From the NCBI RefSeq assembly GCF_002327185.1, contig NZ_CP018624.1, positions 744,001-808,000 of the forward strand: a stretch of DNA of 64,000 nt, in the 5' to 3' direction. This document shows, piece after piece, positions 55,712-62,413 of this stretch (its first letter is position 1; the number at the start of each line of letters is the position of its first letter). This DNA is from Clostridium chauvoei (GTDB lineage Bacteria > Bacillota > Clostridia > Clostridiales > Clostridiaceae). The translations under genes were made by a program, and so were the position numbers. Under the pieces are notes generated by a model, which saw only the letters and a list, made by a program, of their open reading frames with translations, had not been told where the DNA came from and did no database searches.

Positions 55712-57422
55712 TAAGGAATCATTTCATTCTATAGAATTTCAACCTAACAATTTTAATATAATACTAGGAACAAAGAGTAAAGATGCAGATAAAAAGAATA
55801 ATACTGGTGAAACTGTAAATGGAGTTGGTAAGTCATTAACAGTTAAATTAATTGATTATTGCTTAGGTTCAAGACAAACTTCACATAAGATTATTTCAAA
55901 ACTTAAAGACTCAGGATGGCAATTTGAATTAAATCTACAAGATGAGAATAAGTTTTTTAATATAATTAGAGATGTTGATTCAGGAAAGGTTATATTTAAT
56001 AATAAGGATTTAACAGTTACTAAAGTGAATAATATTTTAGAAGCTGAGATATTTGATAGAGTAGAGAATTATAAATATCTTTCTTTTAGAAATCTTATAT
56101 GTAGATATTTAAGGATACCTAAATTAGCATATATTAAATGGGAGCAATATAAAAGTAAAGAGGATGAGGATAAATCAGTTTTATACAATTCTTATTTATT
56201 GGGATTAGATCCTCAATTAATAATAAATAAAATAAATAACAAGACACAAATTAATGAAGCAGAGAAGAGTAAAAAATATATAGAAAAAGATGAAACAATT
56301 AAAAAATTAATGAATGGTTCTAAGGTAAGTATAGGAATTACTAATCTTTCTAAAGAAATAGAAGAACTTGAAAAGAAACTTTCTAATTTTAAAATTTCAG
56401 AAGGATATAATGATGTAAAATTAAATATTGAAAAAAGTAAAGTTAAAAAAAATGAAATTATAAATGAAATTACTAAATATAATAATACTATTAAAACAAT
56501 AGATAAAAACTTAAAAATAAATGTCGATATCACATGTAAAAAGGTTGAAGAAATATATGAAGAAGCAAAGGTACTTTTTTCAAGTGAAATGATAAAGAGT
56601 TTAGAAGAAATATCTATTTTTCATGAACAATTATTAGAGGGAAGAAAAGCGAGACTTATAAAGGATAAGAAAAGATATATTGATTTGATAAATAAATTAG
56701 AAATAGATTTAAAATCAATAGATAATACTATTAATAAAGATTTAAGTTTTATTCAAGATAAAGTATCAACTAATGAATATGAGAGATTACAAAATAGATT
56801 AACAGAGTTAAAGATACAATTAGAAAAAGCACAGCAATATGAAAAATTACTTAAGGAGTTTGAACAAAATATAGCTGAAATAAAAGCAGATATGGCACAA
56901 GATAACCTTAAAGCAATAAAGTATTTAGAAAGTATTTCAGAGTATATTAAAGAATTATCAGTTCAATTTCAAGGATATGTAGATTATATCTATGATGAGA
57001 GAAAATATTCAGGTATAGATATAGAGAATAATGATGGTAATAATAAAATACGATATGATATCATACCTCAAATTCAAGGTGATGATTCTGATGGTGTAGG
57101 GAATGTAAAGTTATTTTGTATGGATTTATTAATATGGGAAAGACAAATTAACAATTCAATAGAATTTTTATATCATGATGGATTTTTATTTACAGATATA
57201 GATCCTAGACAGGTTTATAGAATGCTTAAACTAGCATATTCTATTTGTAAAAACAAAAATCGTCAGTATATATTTAATATAAATTATAACATGTTTGAAA
57301 ATATTTTAAGTGTTGCTAAACAAGATAATGATACTAAATTTGTAGAATACCTAGAAAGTTGTGTTATATTAAGGTTATATGATGATAAGCCAGAACAAAA
57401 ATTATTAGGAATAGAAATATAA
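55686..57422 (+). CDS. ABC-3C system ATPase (DUF2326, SMC/Rad50-like)
   Basis: A 578-residue DUF2326-type ATPase, the core of ABC-three-component conflict systems. N-terminal AAA-like half: FHSIEFQPNNFNIILGTKSK and a variant Walker A GVGKSLTVKLIDYCLG. A long coiled coil follows (about 200-430). The C-terminal lobe has the DSDGVGNVKLFCMDLLIWE signature-like stretch and Walker B region FLYHDGFLFTDIDPRQ. The ATG at 55686 is preferred (GGGGAGA upstream) over one seven codons earlier. It overlaps the MC6 gene. Nucleotide-driven sensing of invading nucleic acid is inferred. Confidence 0.75.
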   Translation: MYIKRLTANKESFHSIEFQPNNFNIILGTKSKDADKKNNTGETVNGVGKSLTVKLIDYCLGSRQTSHKIISKLKDSGWQFELNLQDENKFFNIIRDVDSGKVIFNNKDLTVTKVNNILEAEIFDRVENYKYLSFRNLICRYLRIPKLAYIKWEQYKSKEDEDKSVLYNSYLLGLDPQLIINKINNKTQINEAEKSKKYIEKDETIKKLMNGSKVSIGITNLSKEIEELEKKLSNFKISEGYNDVKLNIEKSKVKKNEIINEITKYNNTIKTIDKNLKINVDITCKKVEEIYEEAKVLFSSEMIKSLEEISIFHEQLLEGRKARLIKDKKRYIDLINKLEIDLKSIDNTINKDLSFIQDKVSTNEYERLQNRLTELKIQLEKAQQYEKLLKEFEQNIAEIKADMAQDNLKAIKYLESISEYIKELSVQFQGYVDYIYDERKYSGIDIENNDGNNKIRYDIIPQIQGDDSDGVGNVKLFCMDLLIWERQINNSIEFLYHDGFLFTDIDPRQVYRMLKLAYSICKNKNRQYIFNINYNMFENILSVAKQDNDTKFVEYLESCVILRLYDDKPEQKLLGIEI

Positions 57423-57452
57423 AAAAAGTAGCTAATTATTTGCTACTTTTTT
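57421..57452. terminator. Bidirectional terminator between ABC-3C genes
   Basis: AAAAAAAGTAGC pairs with GCTACTTTTTTT around TAATTATTT. It overlaps the natural 3' end of the convergent effector gene. Confidence 0.85.
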
Positions 57453-58390
57453 TGGTTCTTCAAAAATATCACAAGTTTCAAAATACTTGGCAATCATTAC
57501 ATAACTATTAGTTTCGAATTGCTGGAGAGAATTTGGGTTCAAATTCTCTTTATGGCAATTATCAAGTATATATTTGAATTGAAGATTACTATCATTAGGG
57601 TATTTTTTTGAGCTTGATCATATAATTCTTTAAAAATACTACATAGAGTATCAGAGATAGCAATATCTTCATATGAAGATAAAAAATCATCTAAGGCTTC
57701 TATACTGTAACTAGCAGTTCTAAGATTACTTGCATAAAAAGGATTTATTTTGTTAAACTCTAATTTATCATCAAAATTAGGAGGAGTTTTTGTTATATCA
57801 ATATTATTTGTATTACCTACTTTTATTAAATGTTGAATTATTTCTCCCATTACTTCATATTTAATATCATTAAAGTTTGGTTCAGGAATATATGTATTTG
57901 TTAAATTCATCATTTGAGTAGTTGATAAGTCTAAAAATATAGATAATAATTTATTTATGTCATATATAGGCATAAACTCAATATTAGGATTTTCACGTTT
58001 CAATTTATGTATAACTTGAAGCAAATCAGGATAAGTTCCTCTATGAGTTTTAAATACAAAAATATATTGATGGATTTCTTCCCAATAACCATTTTGTATA
58101 TGTTCTTTTAGCTTTTCAAAGTCGCCAGGCATTTTTTTTATTGCTTCAGTCATAGTAGTCATATTAGAGCTATAATCTCTAGGGCCATATACTTGAAAAA
58201 AGATTCCTTCTCCAAATAAGTAGCCATCACACTTTCTATCTCCAATCGAACCTTGTGTATCAGTCTTTATAAAATTATCATGAGTTTCTGACATTAGATT
58301 ATAAAAAATTTGTTGAAAACAATCACCCATTGATTTTAGTAATATATTTTCAAAGCATGATTTATAAATAAGTTTTTTTGCATCACTCAA
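57432..58390 (-). pseudogene. ABC-3C effector with nuclease-like domain, frameshifted near the C-terminus
   Basis: N-terminal 150 residues look like a restriction-endonuclease-fold domain: IGDRKCDGYLFGEGIFFQVYGPR, with the D-x-DGY and Q-x-Y pattern of ABC-3C effectors. The rest matches the ABC-3C C-terminal domain. The annotated frame stops at 57539 with a foreign tail. Restoring one A in a run of seven (complement of T7 at 57603-57609) gives a 319-residue protein ending CDIFEEPKKVANN with a stop at 57432-57434. On the minus strand the sequence at this point is A AAA AAT, a slippery heptamer. About 50 residues of the C-terminus are affected. Confidence 0.65.
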
Positions 58391-58428
58391 ATCTAAATCC
58401 TCCTATTTATAGTATTAAAAATAAAATA

Positions 58429-59334
58429 TTAATGACACTTTTGACATGGTGTATATCCTAGATTTAATGCCTCATCTTTAGACAGTGGTGTTGCACCATT
58501 CATTTTGCTACAGTTAGGATTTGAATGATACTTCTTTCCTTTACCTGATGAAGCTATGTATACAGTTTGTCCTACGCCTTGATTAGCTTGTGGGATTGCT
58601 GTTGATGTTTGTGTTTGAGCAGCTCCAGATTGTTCTGCATAAGTTCTTTGCTTTTCAGCCTCTTCAGAAGCAGCCTTTTCTTGAGCGATTCTTTGTTTTT
58701 CGGCCTCTTCAGCGGCAGTCTTTTCCTCAGCAACTTTTTTCTTTTCGGCCTCTTCAGCAGCAATTTTTTCTTTTTCTGCTTTTTCTTGAGCTGCCTTTTT
58801 CTTTTCAGACTCTTCTTTATCTATTCTTTCTTTTTCAGCTCTTTCTTTTTCGATTTTTTCTTGTTCATTTTTTGTTTCTTGAGCTACTAAATTATTTTGA
58901 GTAGCAGTGTTAGAATGTGGTATAAATAAAATCATTGCATAAAGAGCAAATATTATAGAAAGAGCAACTCTAGGTTTTTTATTATATTTTTTTGAAGTCC
59001 ATAATAAAACTATACCTACTGGTGGAAGAAGTATTAACATTAACCAAATAAACCATGATCTCTTATGAAAAGGAATCTTAGGTTTATTATCATTGTTATT
59101 ATTAGAAAAATTAATTTTTTCAGTCTTTGAATTAGTTGAGGAATTTTTCTTATCTCCACTAACATCGACATAACTTAAACCAGTTCCAGGAATACTTAAA
59201 GTAGTTTGTTTTTTTCCATCAGCTCTCTTAGTAAATCGAGCACCTTTGGTACCTACACTCCATCCTATACCTGATTTTGATACATTAACCCTAAAAGGGC
59301 CAAAGTTTTTGGATTTCTTAAATCTAAATCCCAT
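58429..59334 (-). CDS. DUF4236 protein with coiled coil and Cys-rich tail
   Basis: A 301-residue protein. Residues 1-60 are the DUF4236 domain (FRFKKSKNFGPFRVNVSKSGIGWSVGTKG). One or two membrane helices follow near 92-140. Residues 150-225 are a Lys/Glu/Ala-rich coiled coil built of imperfect repeats (EEAEKQRIAQEKAA). The C-terminal 45 residues form YHSNPNCSKMNGATPLS ... PCQKCH, a likely metal-binding motif seen in nuclease-associated proteins. It lies between the effector and repressor on the cargo strand. Function unknown. Confidence 0.8.
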   Translation of the reverse strand: MGFRFKKSKNFGPFRVNVSKSGIGWSVGTKGARFTKRADGKKQTTLSIPGTGLSYVDVSGDKKNSSTNSKTEKINFSNNNNDNKPKIPFHKRSWFIWLMLILLPPVGIVLLWTSKKYNKKPRVALSIIFALYAMILFIPHSNTATQNNLVAQETKNEQEKIEKERAEKERIDKEESEKKKAAQEKAEKEKIAAEEAEKKKVAEEKTAAEEAEKQRIAQEKAASEEAEKQRTYAEQSGAAQTQTSTAIPQANQGVGQTVYIASSGKGKKYHSNPNCSKMNGATPLSKDEALNLGYTPCQKCH

Positions 59335-59430
59335 AAATTGTACCTCCTAAATAAAAAAAATATATATAAATTACACAATATGAATATATATTATATTATG
59401 TAAAATAGTTACACATAAAAATCAAAAAAA

Positions 59431-59456
59431 TAATAGTGTTCGTGAAGAACACCTTA
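59431..59456. repeat. Hairpin repeat copy 2 (end of repressor gene)
   Basis: GTTCGTGAAGAACACC joined to the TTA stop of the repressor on the minus strand; 18 of 19 bases match copy 1 at 54751-54769. Confidence 0.75.
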
Positions 59457-59828
59457 TTTTTTCTTCTTTTTTTTAGCTAAAACAAAATTAATGAAGTTCT
59501 CAATATCTTCAAGATCATCTTCAGTGAATTCTTCACCTTCGAAGTGAGCAGCAATAGTGTTAATACCACTTTCTTCAATAAGCTTGTTTATTTTATCTTC
59601 TGCTGTAATTTCAACGTAATTTCTTATATTTGTTTTTCCAAGGAGATAGTCTATGGAAACATTAAAATATTCAGATATTTTTAATTTTATTTCATCATTA
59701 GGTGTGCTATTTCCATTTTCATACATAGAGATAGTTGTTTTCCCTACACCTAATATTTTTCCTAATTCAGTTTGAGTTAAATTATTAGATTTTCTAAGTT
59801 CTTTTAATCTATCTGCTAGTGTAATCAT
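59454..59828 (-). CDS. CI-like phage repressor (XRE family)
   Basis: A 124-residue transcription regulator. An N-terminal helix-turn-helix (LADRLKELRKSNNLTQTELGKILGVGKTTISMYENGN) ends with NVSIDYLLGKT. The C-terminal part is acidic and ends with a Lys run. It has no LexA-like peptidase domain, so induction probably relies on ImmA cleavage. Divergent from the Cro-like gene, with four operators in and after the shared control region. Confidence 0.88.
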   Translation of the reverse strand: MITLADRLKELRKSNNLTQTELGKILGVGKTTISMYENGNSTPNDEIKLKISEYFNVSIDYLLGKTNIRNYVEITAEDKINKLIEESGINTIAAHFEGEEFTEDDLEDIENFINFVLAKKKKKK

Positions 59829-59894
59829 TTTTAAATCTCCTTTTAATTTAGTTCAATATAATTGTACCTTGTTTTCAATATAAATGGAATAGTG

Positions 59895-59984
59895 TCCAAA
59901 AAACTTGATTTTATTTTGTGTAAATACATTGACAGTCCAAGAAAAATGGACTAATATAAAAATATGAAATCCAAAATACTTGGA
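59895..59984. promoter_or_regulatory. Phage immunity control region with operators and cro promoter
   Basis: Operators of form TCCAAnnnnnTTGGA: a partial one at 59895-59908, TCCAAGAAAAATGGA at 59936-59950 and TCCAAAATACTTGGA at 59970-59984. A fourth, TCCAAAAAACTTGGA, lies at 60193-60207. The cro promoter is TTGACA (59929-59934) and TAATAT (59952-59957). The 17 bp spacer between them is exactly the second operator with its flanks (GTCCA..TGGAC). Confidence 0.75.
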
Positions 59985-59997
59985 CAAAAGGAGGAAC

Positions 59998-60192
59998 ATG
60001 ATGAATACTTTGTTAAAGGATTTAAGAATAAAAAGTGGAAAAACCCAAGAGGAAGTAGCAAGAGTATTGGGATATAGCAGTAAAAGTGGATATTCTATGT
60101 TAGAAAATGGAAAGGTTGAACTAACTATTTCAAAAGTTAAGATATTAGCAGAACTTTATGGAATAGAGGCAAAAATTTTTTTAGAAATATAG
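59998..60192 (+). CDS. Cro-like XRE family regulator
   Basis: A 64-residue helix-turn-helix protein with LLKDLRIKSGKTQEEVARVLGYSSKSGYSMLENGKVELTISKV, the right size for a Cro-type early regulator. ATG at 59998 or 60001; AAAGGAGG precedes. It is transcribed divergently from the repressor, from a promoter whose spacer is an operator. A fourth operator follows its stop codon directly. Confidence 0.82.
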   Translation: MMNTLLKDLRIKSGKTQEEVARVLGYSSKSGYSMLENGKVELTISKVKILAELYGIEAKIFLEI

Positions 60193-60207
60193 TCCAAAAA
60201 ACTTGGA
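60193..60207. promoter_or_regulatory. Operator directly after the cro stop codon
   Basis: TCCAAAAAACTTGGA, the most regular copy of the phage operator; its first base follows the cro stop at 60190-60192. Confidence 0.6.
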
Positions 60208-60303
60208 CAAATATATTTTAAATTATTTACTAAATCAAATAAATGGAAAGTGAATAATTAAAATCTTATATAAAGTTTAGTTAAATGAAAGGAAGGATTT
60301 TAT

Positions 60304-60477
60304 ATGAAATCTTTATTAGAAAGGGTTGAAGAAGTTTTTAAAGGAACAGAATTAAGAGTTACAAAAAGTAAGCTAAATGAAAATGGTAATTTAAAGGTTT
60401 GGATTTTAAATAGTAAAAATGAAGAACTATTTTGGTTATATGTTAAGGAAGAAAATGGAGAAATCGTTTGGTGCTAA
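60304..60477 (+). CDS. Small early phage protein, 57 residues
   Basis: Begins MKSLLERVEEVFKGTELRV and ends KEENGEIVWC. Acidic-basic mixed, predicted small alpha/beta fold. The ribosome site GAAAGGAAGG precedes the ATG. No family recognised. Position between cro and replication genes makes it an early gene of unknown role. Confidence 0.6.
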   Translation: MKSLLERVEEVFKGTELRVTKSKLNENGNLKVWILNSKNEELFWLYVKEENGEIVWC

Positions 60478-60541
60478 GAAGAGTAACATTAAAAATCCTT
60501 AGAAATATATTGTAATATAAATAAGTTTTAGGAGTGAGAAT

Positions 60542-60733
60542 ATGGCTTGCATTAAAGAATTTAAAAGTGATAAATGTGATTTAACAGCTATATGCTTGAA
60601 TTATCCAGATACAGAAGAGGAGTTCCAAGCATTAAGTAATGTTTTTTACAAGTCCATGATAGAAGGACTAGAAAAGCAATTTGGCCCTAATTGGGGAACA
60701 GAAGTTATGAAAAAGGTTAACTCTAAAAATTAA
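60542..60733 (+). CDS. Small early phage protein, 63 residues
   Basis: Begins MACIKEFKSDKCDLTAICLN with three Cys in the first 20 residues and ends FGPNWGTEVMKKVNSKN. TAGGAGTGAG ribosome site. No family recognised. Confidence 0.6.
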   Translation: MACIKEFKSDKCDLTAICLNYPDTEEEFQALSNVFYKSMIEGLEKQFGPNWGTEVMKKVNSKN

Positions 60734-60797
60734 ACATATAAGAAAAGAACAGAGCTTGGGTGCTCTGCTAAAAGTGAGTATGGTAATTATTTAATAC

Positions 60798-60854
60798 TAG
60801 TATCTATCTTAAAAATATTATCTCATTTAGACATGAGACAATAAATGGATACTA
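60798..60854 (+). other. Structured RNA candidate ahead of the HTH gene
   Basis: Nested stems: TAGTATCTAT (60798-60807) pairs with ATGGATACTA (60845-60854), and inside it TCTCAT/ATGAGA (60821-60826 with 60833-60838) with an adjacent ATT/AAT. No T run follows, so it is not a simple terminator. Perhaps a leader structure for the next gene. Confidence 0.4.
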
Positions 60855-60912
60855 GATAAATTAAAAGATTACATAACTGTATTAATGTTAAAGAATGAAA
60901 GGAAGTGTAAAA

Positions 60913-61404
60913 ATGGCTAAAAAAGTTACTAAGGCAGCAGAAAATGTTTATTGTAAAGCAAGACTTGCAGCAGCTAAGTTTAATTCAAGTTTTGCAAGTA
61001 GAGAAAGTGCAAGTGAAGTATTAGGTGTTAGTAAAGACTCATTAACACAATATGAACTTGATCTTTGTAAGGTTGTTCCAGTGGACAAGGTAGTTATTAT
61101 GGCGGATGTATATAATGCTCCAGAGCTTTTAAATAATTATTGCTGTAATGAATGTCCTATAGGAAGAAAAATAATGCAACCTATAGAGCAAGAAAATATT
61201 GATAACCTTTATAGATTTGCAGTTTTAACATCTAATGATCTTGCAAAAAGTAAGGAGATTCAAACAACTTTATTAAAAATAGTTGAGGATGGAATTATAG
61301 ATGAAAGTGAATATGCTGATTTAGATAGGATAGTAGGATTCTTTACTAGATTAGAAAAAAGAGCTGCAGAACTTAGAGTATTAGCAGAAAAATATATGAA
61401 ATAA
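60913..61404 (+). CDS. Phage HTH regulator, 163 residues
   Basis: N-terminal XRE-like helix-turn-helix (FASRESASEVLGVSKDSLTQYELDLCKVVPVDKVVIMADVYN), then a Cys-rich YCCNECPIG linker and a C-terminal helical domain with a DESEYADLDRIVGFFTRLEKRA stretch. Similar proteins sit in the early region of clostridial phages. ATG 60913 follows AAAGGAAGTG. Targets unknown. Confidence 0.72.
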   Translation: MAKKVTKAAENVYCKARLAAAKFNSSFASRESASEVLGVSKDSLTQYELDLCKVVPVDKVVIMADVYNAPELLNNYCCNECPIGRKIMQPIEQENIDNLYRFAVLTSNDLAKSKEIQTTLLKIVEDGIIDESEYADLDRIVGFFTRLEKRAAELRVLAEKYMK

Positions 61405-61410
61405 AAAAAG

Positions 61411-61469
61411 AACCCTTAAAAAAAGGTTCGCAACAATTAAGATACGGACCGCCATCCGTATCTCCATTG
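61411..61469 (+). other. Two consecutive hairpins after the HTH gene
   Basis: First, GAACC..GGTTC around an A-rich loop (about 61409-61429). Second, a perfect AGATACGGA/TCCGTATCT stem with a CCGCCA loop (61440-61463), extended by CAAT/ATTG. The second is much more G+C-rich than the region and lacks a T run. It may be a processing site, protein-binding site or weak terminator. Confidence 0.5.
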
Positions 61470-61495
61470 TAACATATTGAATTGGAGGATGCAAA

Positions 61496-61570
61496 ATGAA
61501 AGTTATATTAATAATTATTATATTGACAATTGAAAATAGGAGGAATGATTTATGCAATATTCATTTTTAG
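61496..61570 (+). CDS. Leader peptide overlapping the initiator gene
   Basis: A 24-residue reading frame (MKVILIIIILTIENRRN...) with its own ribosome site (TTGGAGGA) that overlaps the first 19 bases of the next gene in another frame. The AGGAGG of the initiator lies within it, so translation of the leader may couple to or open that site. Could be a chance ORF. Confidence 0.4.
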   Translation: MKVILIIIILTIENRRNDLCNIHF

Positions 61571-62412
61571 GATTTTCAGTGTCAAAAATGGTGGAATTTA
61601 AGTTAGATATGAAAGATATGGCTATACTTAGATTTTTTATAGATTTTAGAGAAACTGGAAAAATGAAGGCAGAAGTATTAGATGATAATACTTACTATTG
61701 GGTTAATTATAATACTATGGTTGAAGAAATGCCTTTTTTAGAACTTGGGAAAAGAACAATTATGAACAGAATGCTTAAATTAAGAGATTTAGGTATTCTA
61801 ACTCATTATACCAAAAAGGAAGGCGGAACTTTTTCATATTTTGCTTTAGGACCTAAATATATAGAGCTAATAAGTAATTCTAATAGTGAGTGTGTACATC
61901 AAAATGAACAGGGTGTACCTCAAAATGAACAGGGTGTACCTCAAAATGTAGAGGGGGTGTCCATCAAAACAGACACCGGGTGTCCGTCAAAATGTACAAC
62001 AAAGATTCATCTACTAAATAATCAATCTAATAATATATATAGTCAAGATGATGAATCATCTGACAACAGAGTTCCATATAACGAAATTATTAAATTGTTC
62101 AATGACATCTGTAAGTCTTTACCGAAAGTTAGAGCCAGGTCCAAAGTCAGAGACAAGAAAATAAAGAGTATGTTTAGAGAACTAGGGATTGAGAATATAC
62201 AGGAATTGTTTAATAGGGTTGAAGGAAGCTCATTTTTATCAGGTAAGACAGGAAAATGGGAGAATTGCAATTTTGATTGGATAGTAAAACAAAGCAATTA
62301 TATCAAAGTTTTAGAAGGCACATATGACGATAAGGATAAATGTAATACGCCTAAAGAAGAATCAAATGAGAGTACCAATAACTTTAACATAATTTTACAG
62401 GAGGATATGTAG
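61552..62412 (+). CDS. Phage replication initiator / replisome organiser
   Basis: A 286-residue DNA-binding replication protein. The N-terminal 110 residues are a winged-helix domain of the phage replisome-organiser type (MKDMAILRFFIDFRETGKMKA, then RTIMNRMLKLRDLGILTHYTKKEGG). The C-terminal 100 resemble the conserved phage C-terminal region (MFRELGIENIQELFNRV, GSSFLSGKTGKWENCNFDWIVK). The middle linker is encoded by the iteron array. It overlaps by no bases but lies one base from the helicase gene, which it probably loads. Confidence 0.8.
   Translation: MQYSFLGFSVSKMVEFKLDMKDMAILRFFIDFRETGKMKAEVLDDNTYYWVNYNTMVEEMPFLELGKRTIMNRMLKLRDLGILTHYTKKEGGTFSYFALGPKYIELISNSNSECVHQNEQGVPQNEQGVPQNVEGVSIKTDTGCPSKCTTKIHLLNNQSNNIYSQDDESSDNRVPYNEIIKLFNDICKSLPKVRARSKVRDKKIKSMFRELGIENIQELFNRVEGSSFLSGKTGKWENCNFDWIVKQSNYIKVLEGTYDDKDKCNTPKEESNESTNNFNIILQEDM
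61892..61992 (+). repeat. Iteron array, five copies; candidate phage replication origin
   Basis: Core GTGTACCTCAAAA and variants begin at 61892, 61913, 61934, 61957 and 61980, so spacing is 21, 21, 23 and 23 bases. Copies 4 and 5 read GTGTCCATCAAAA and GTGTCCGTCAAAA. The copies fall in three different reading phases of the initiator gene, so protein-level repetition cannot explain them. An AT-rich segment follows (about 62006-62044), a possible unwinding element. An origin inside its initiator gene is known for lambda O and other phages. Confidence 0.75.
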
Positions 62413-62413
62413 T

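Noticed and set aside
58590..58904. Long plus-strand frames opposite the DUF4236 gene
   Set aside because: They are reverse-complement shadows of the Lys/Glu/Ala coiled-coil repeats, Phe/Leu-rich, with no ribosome site.
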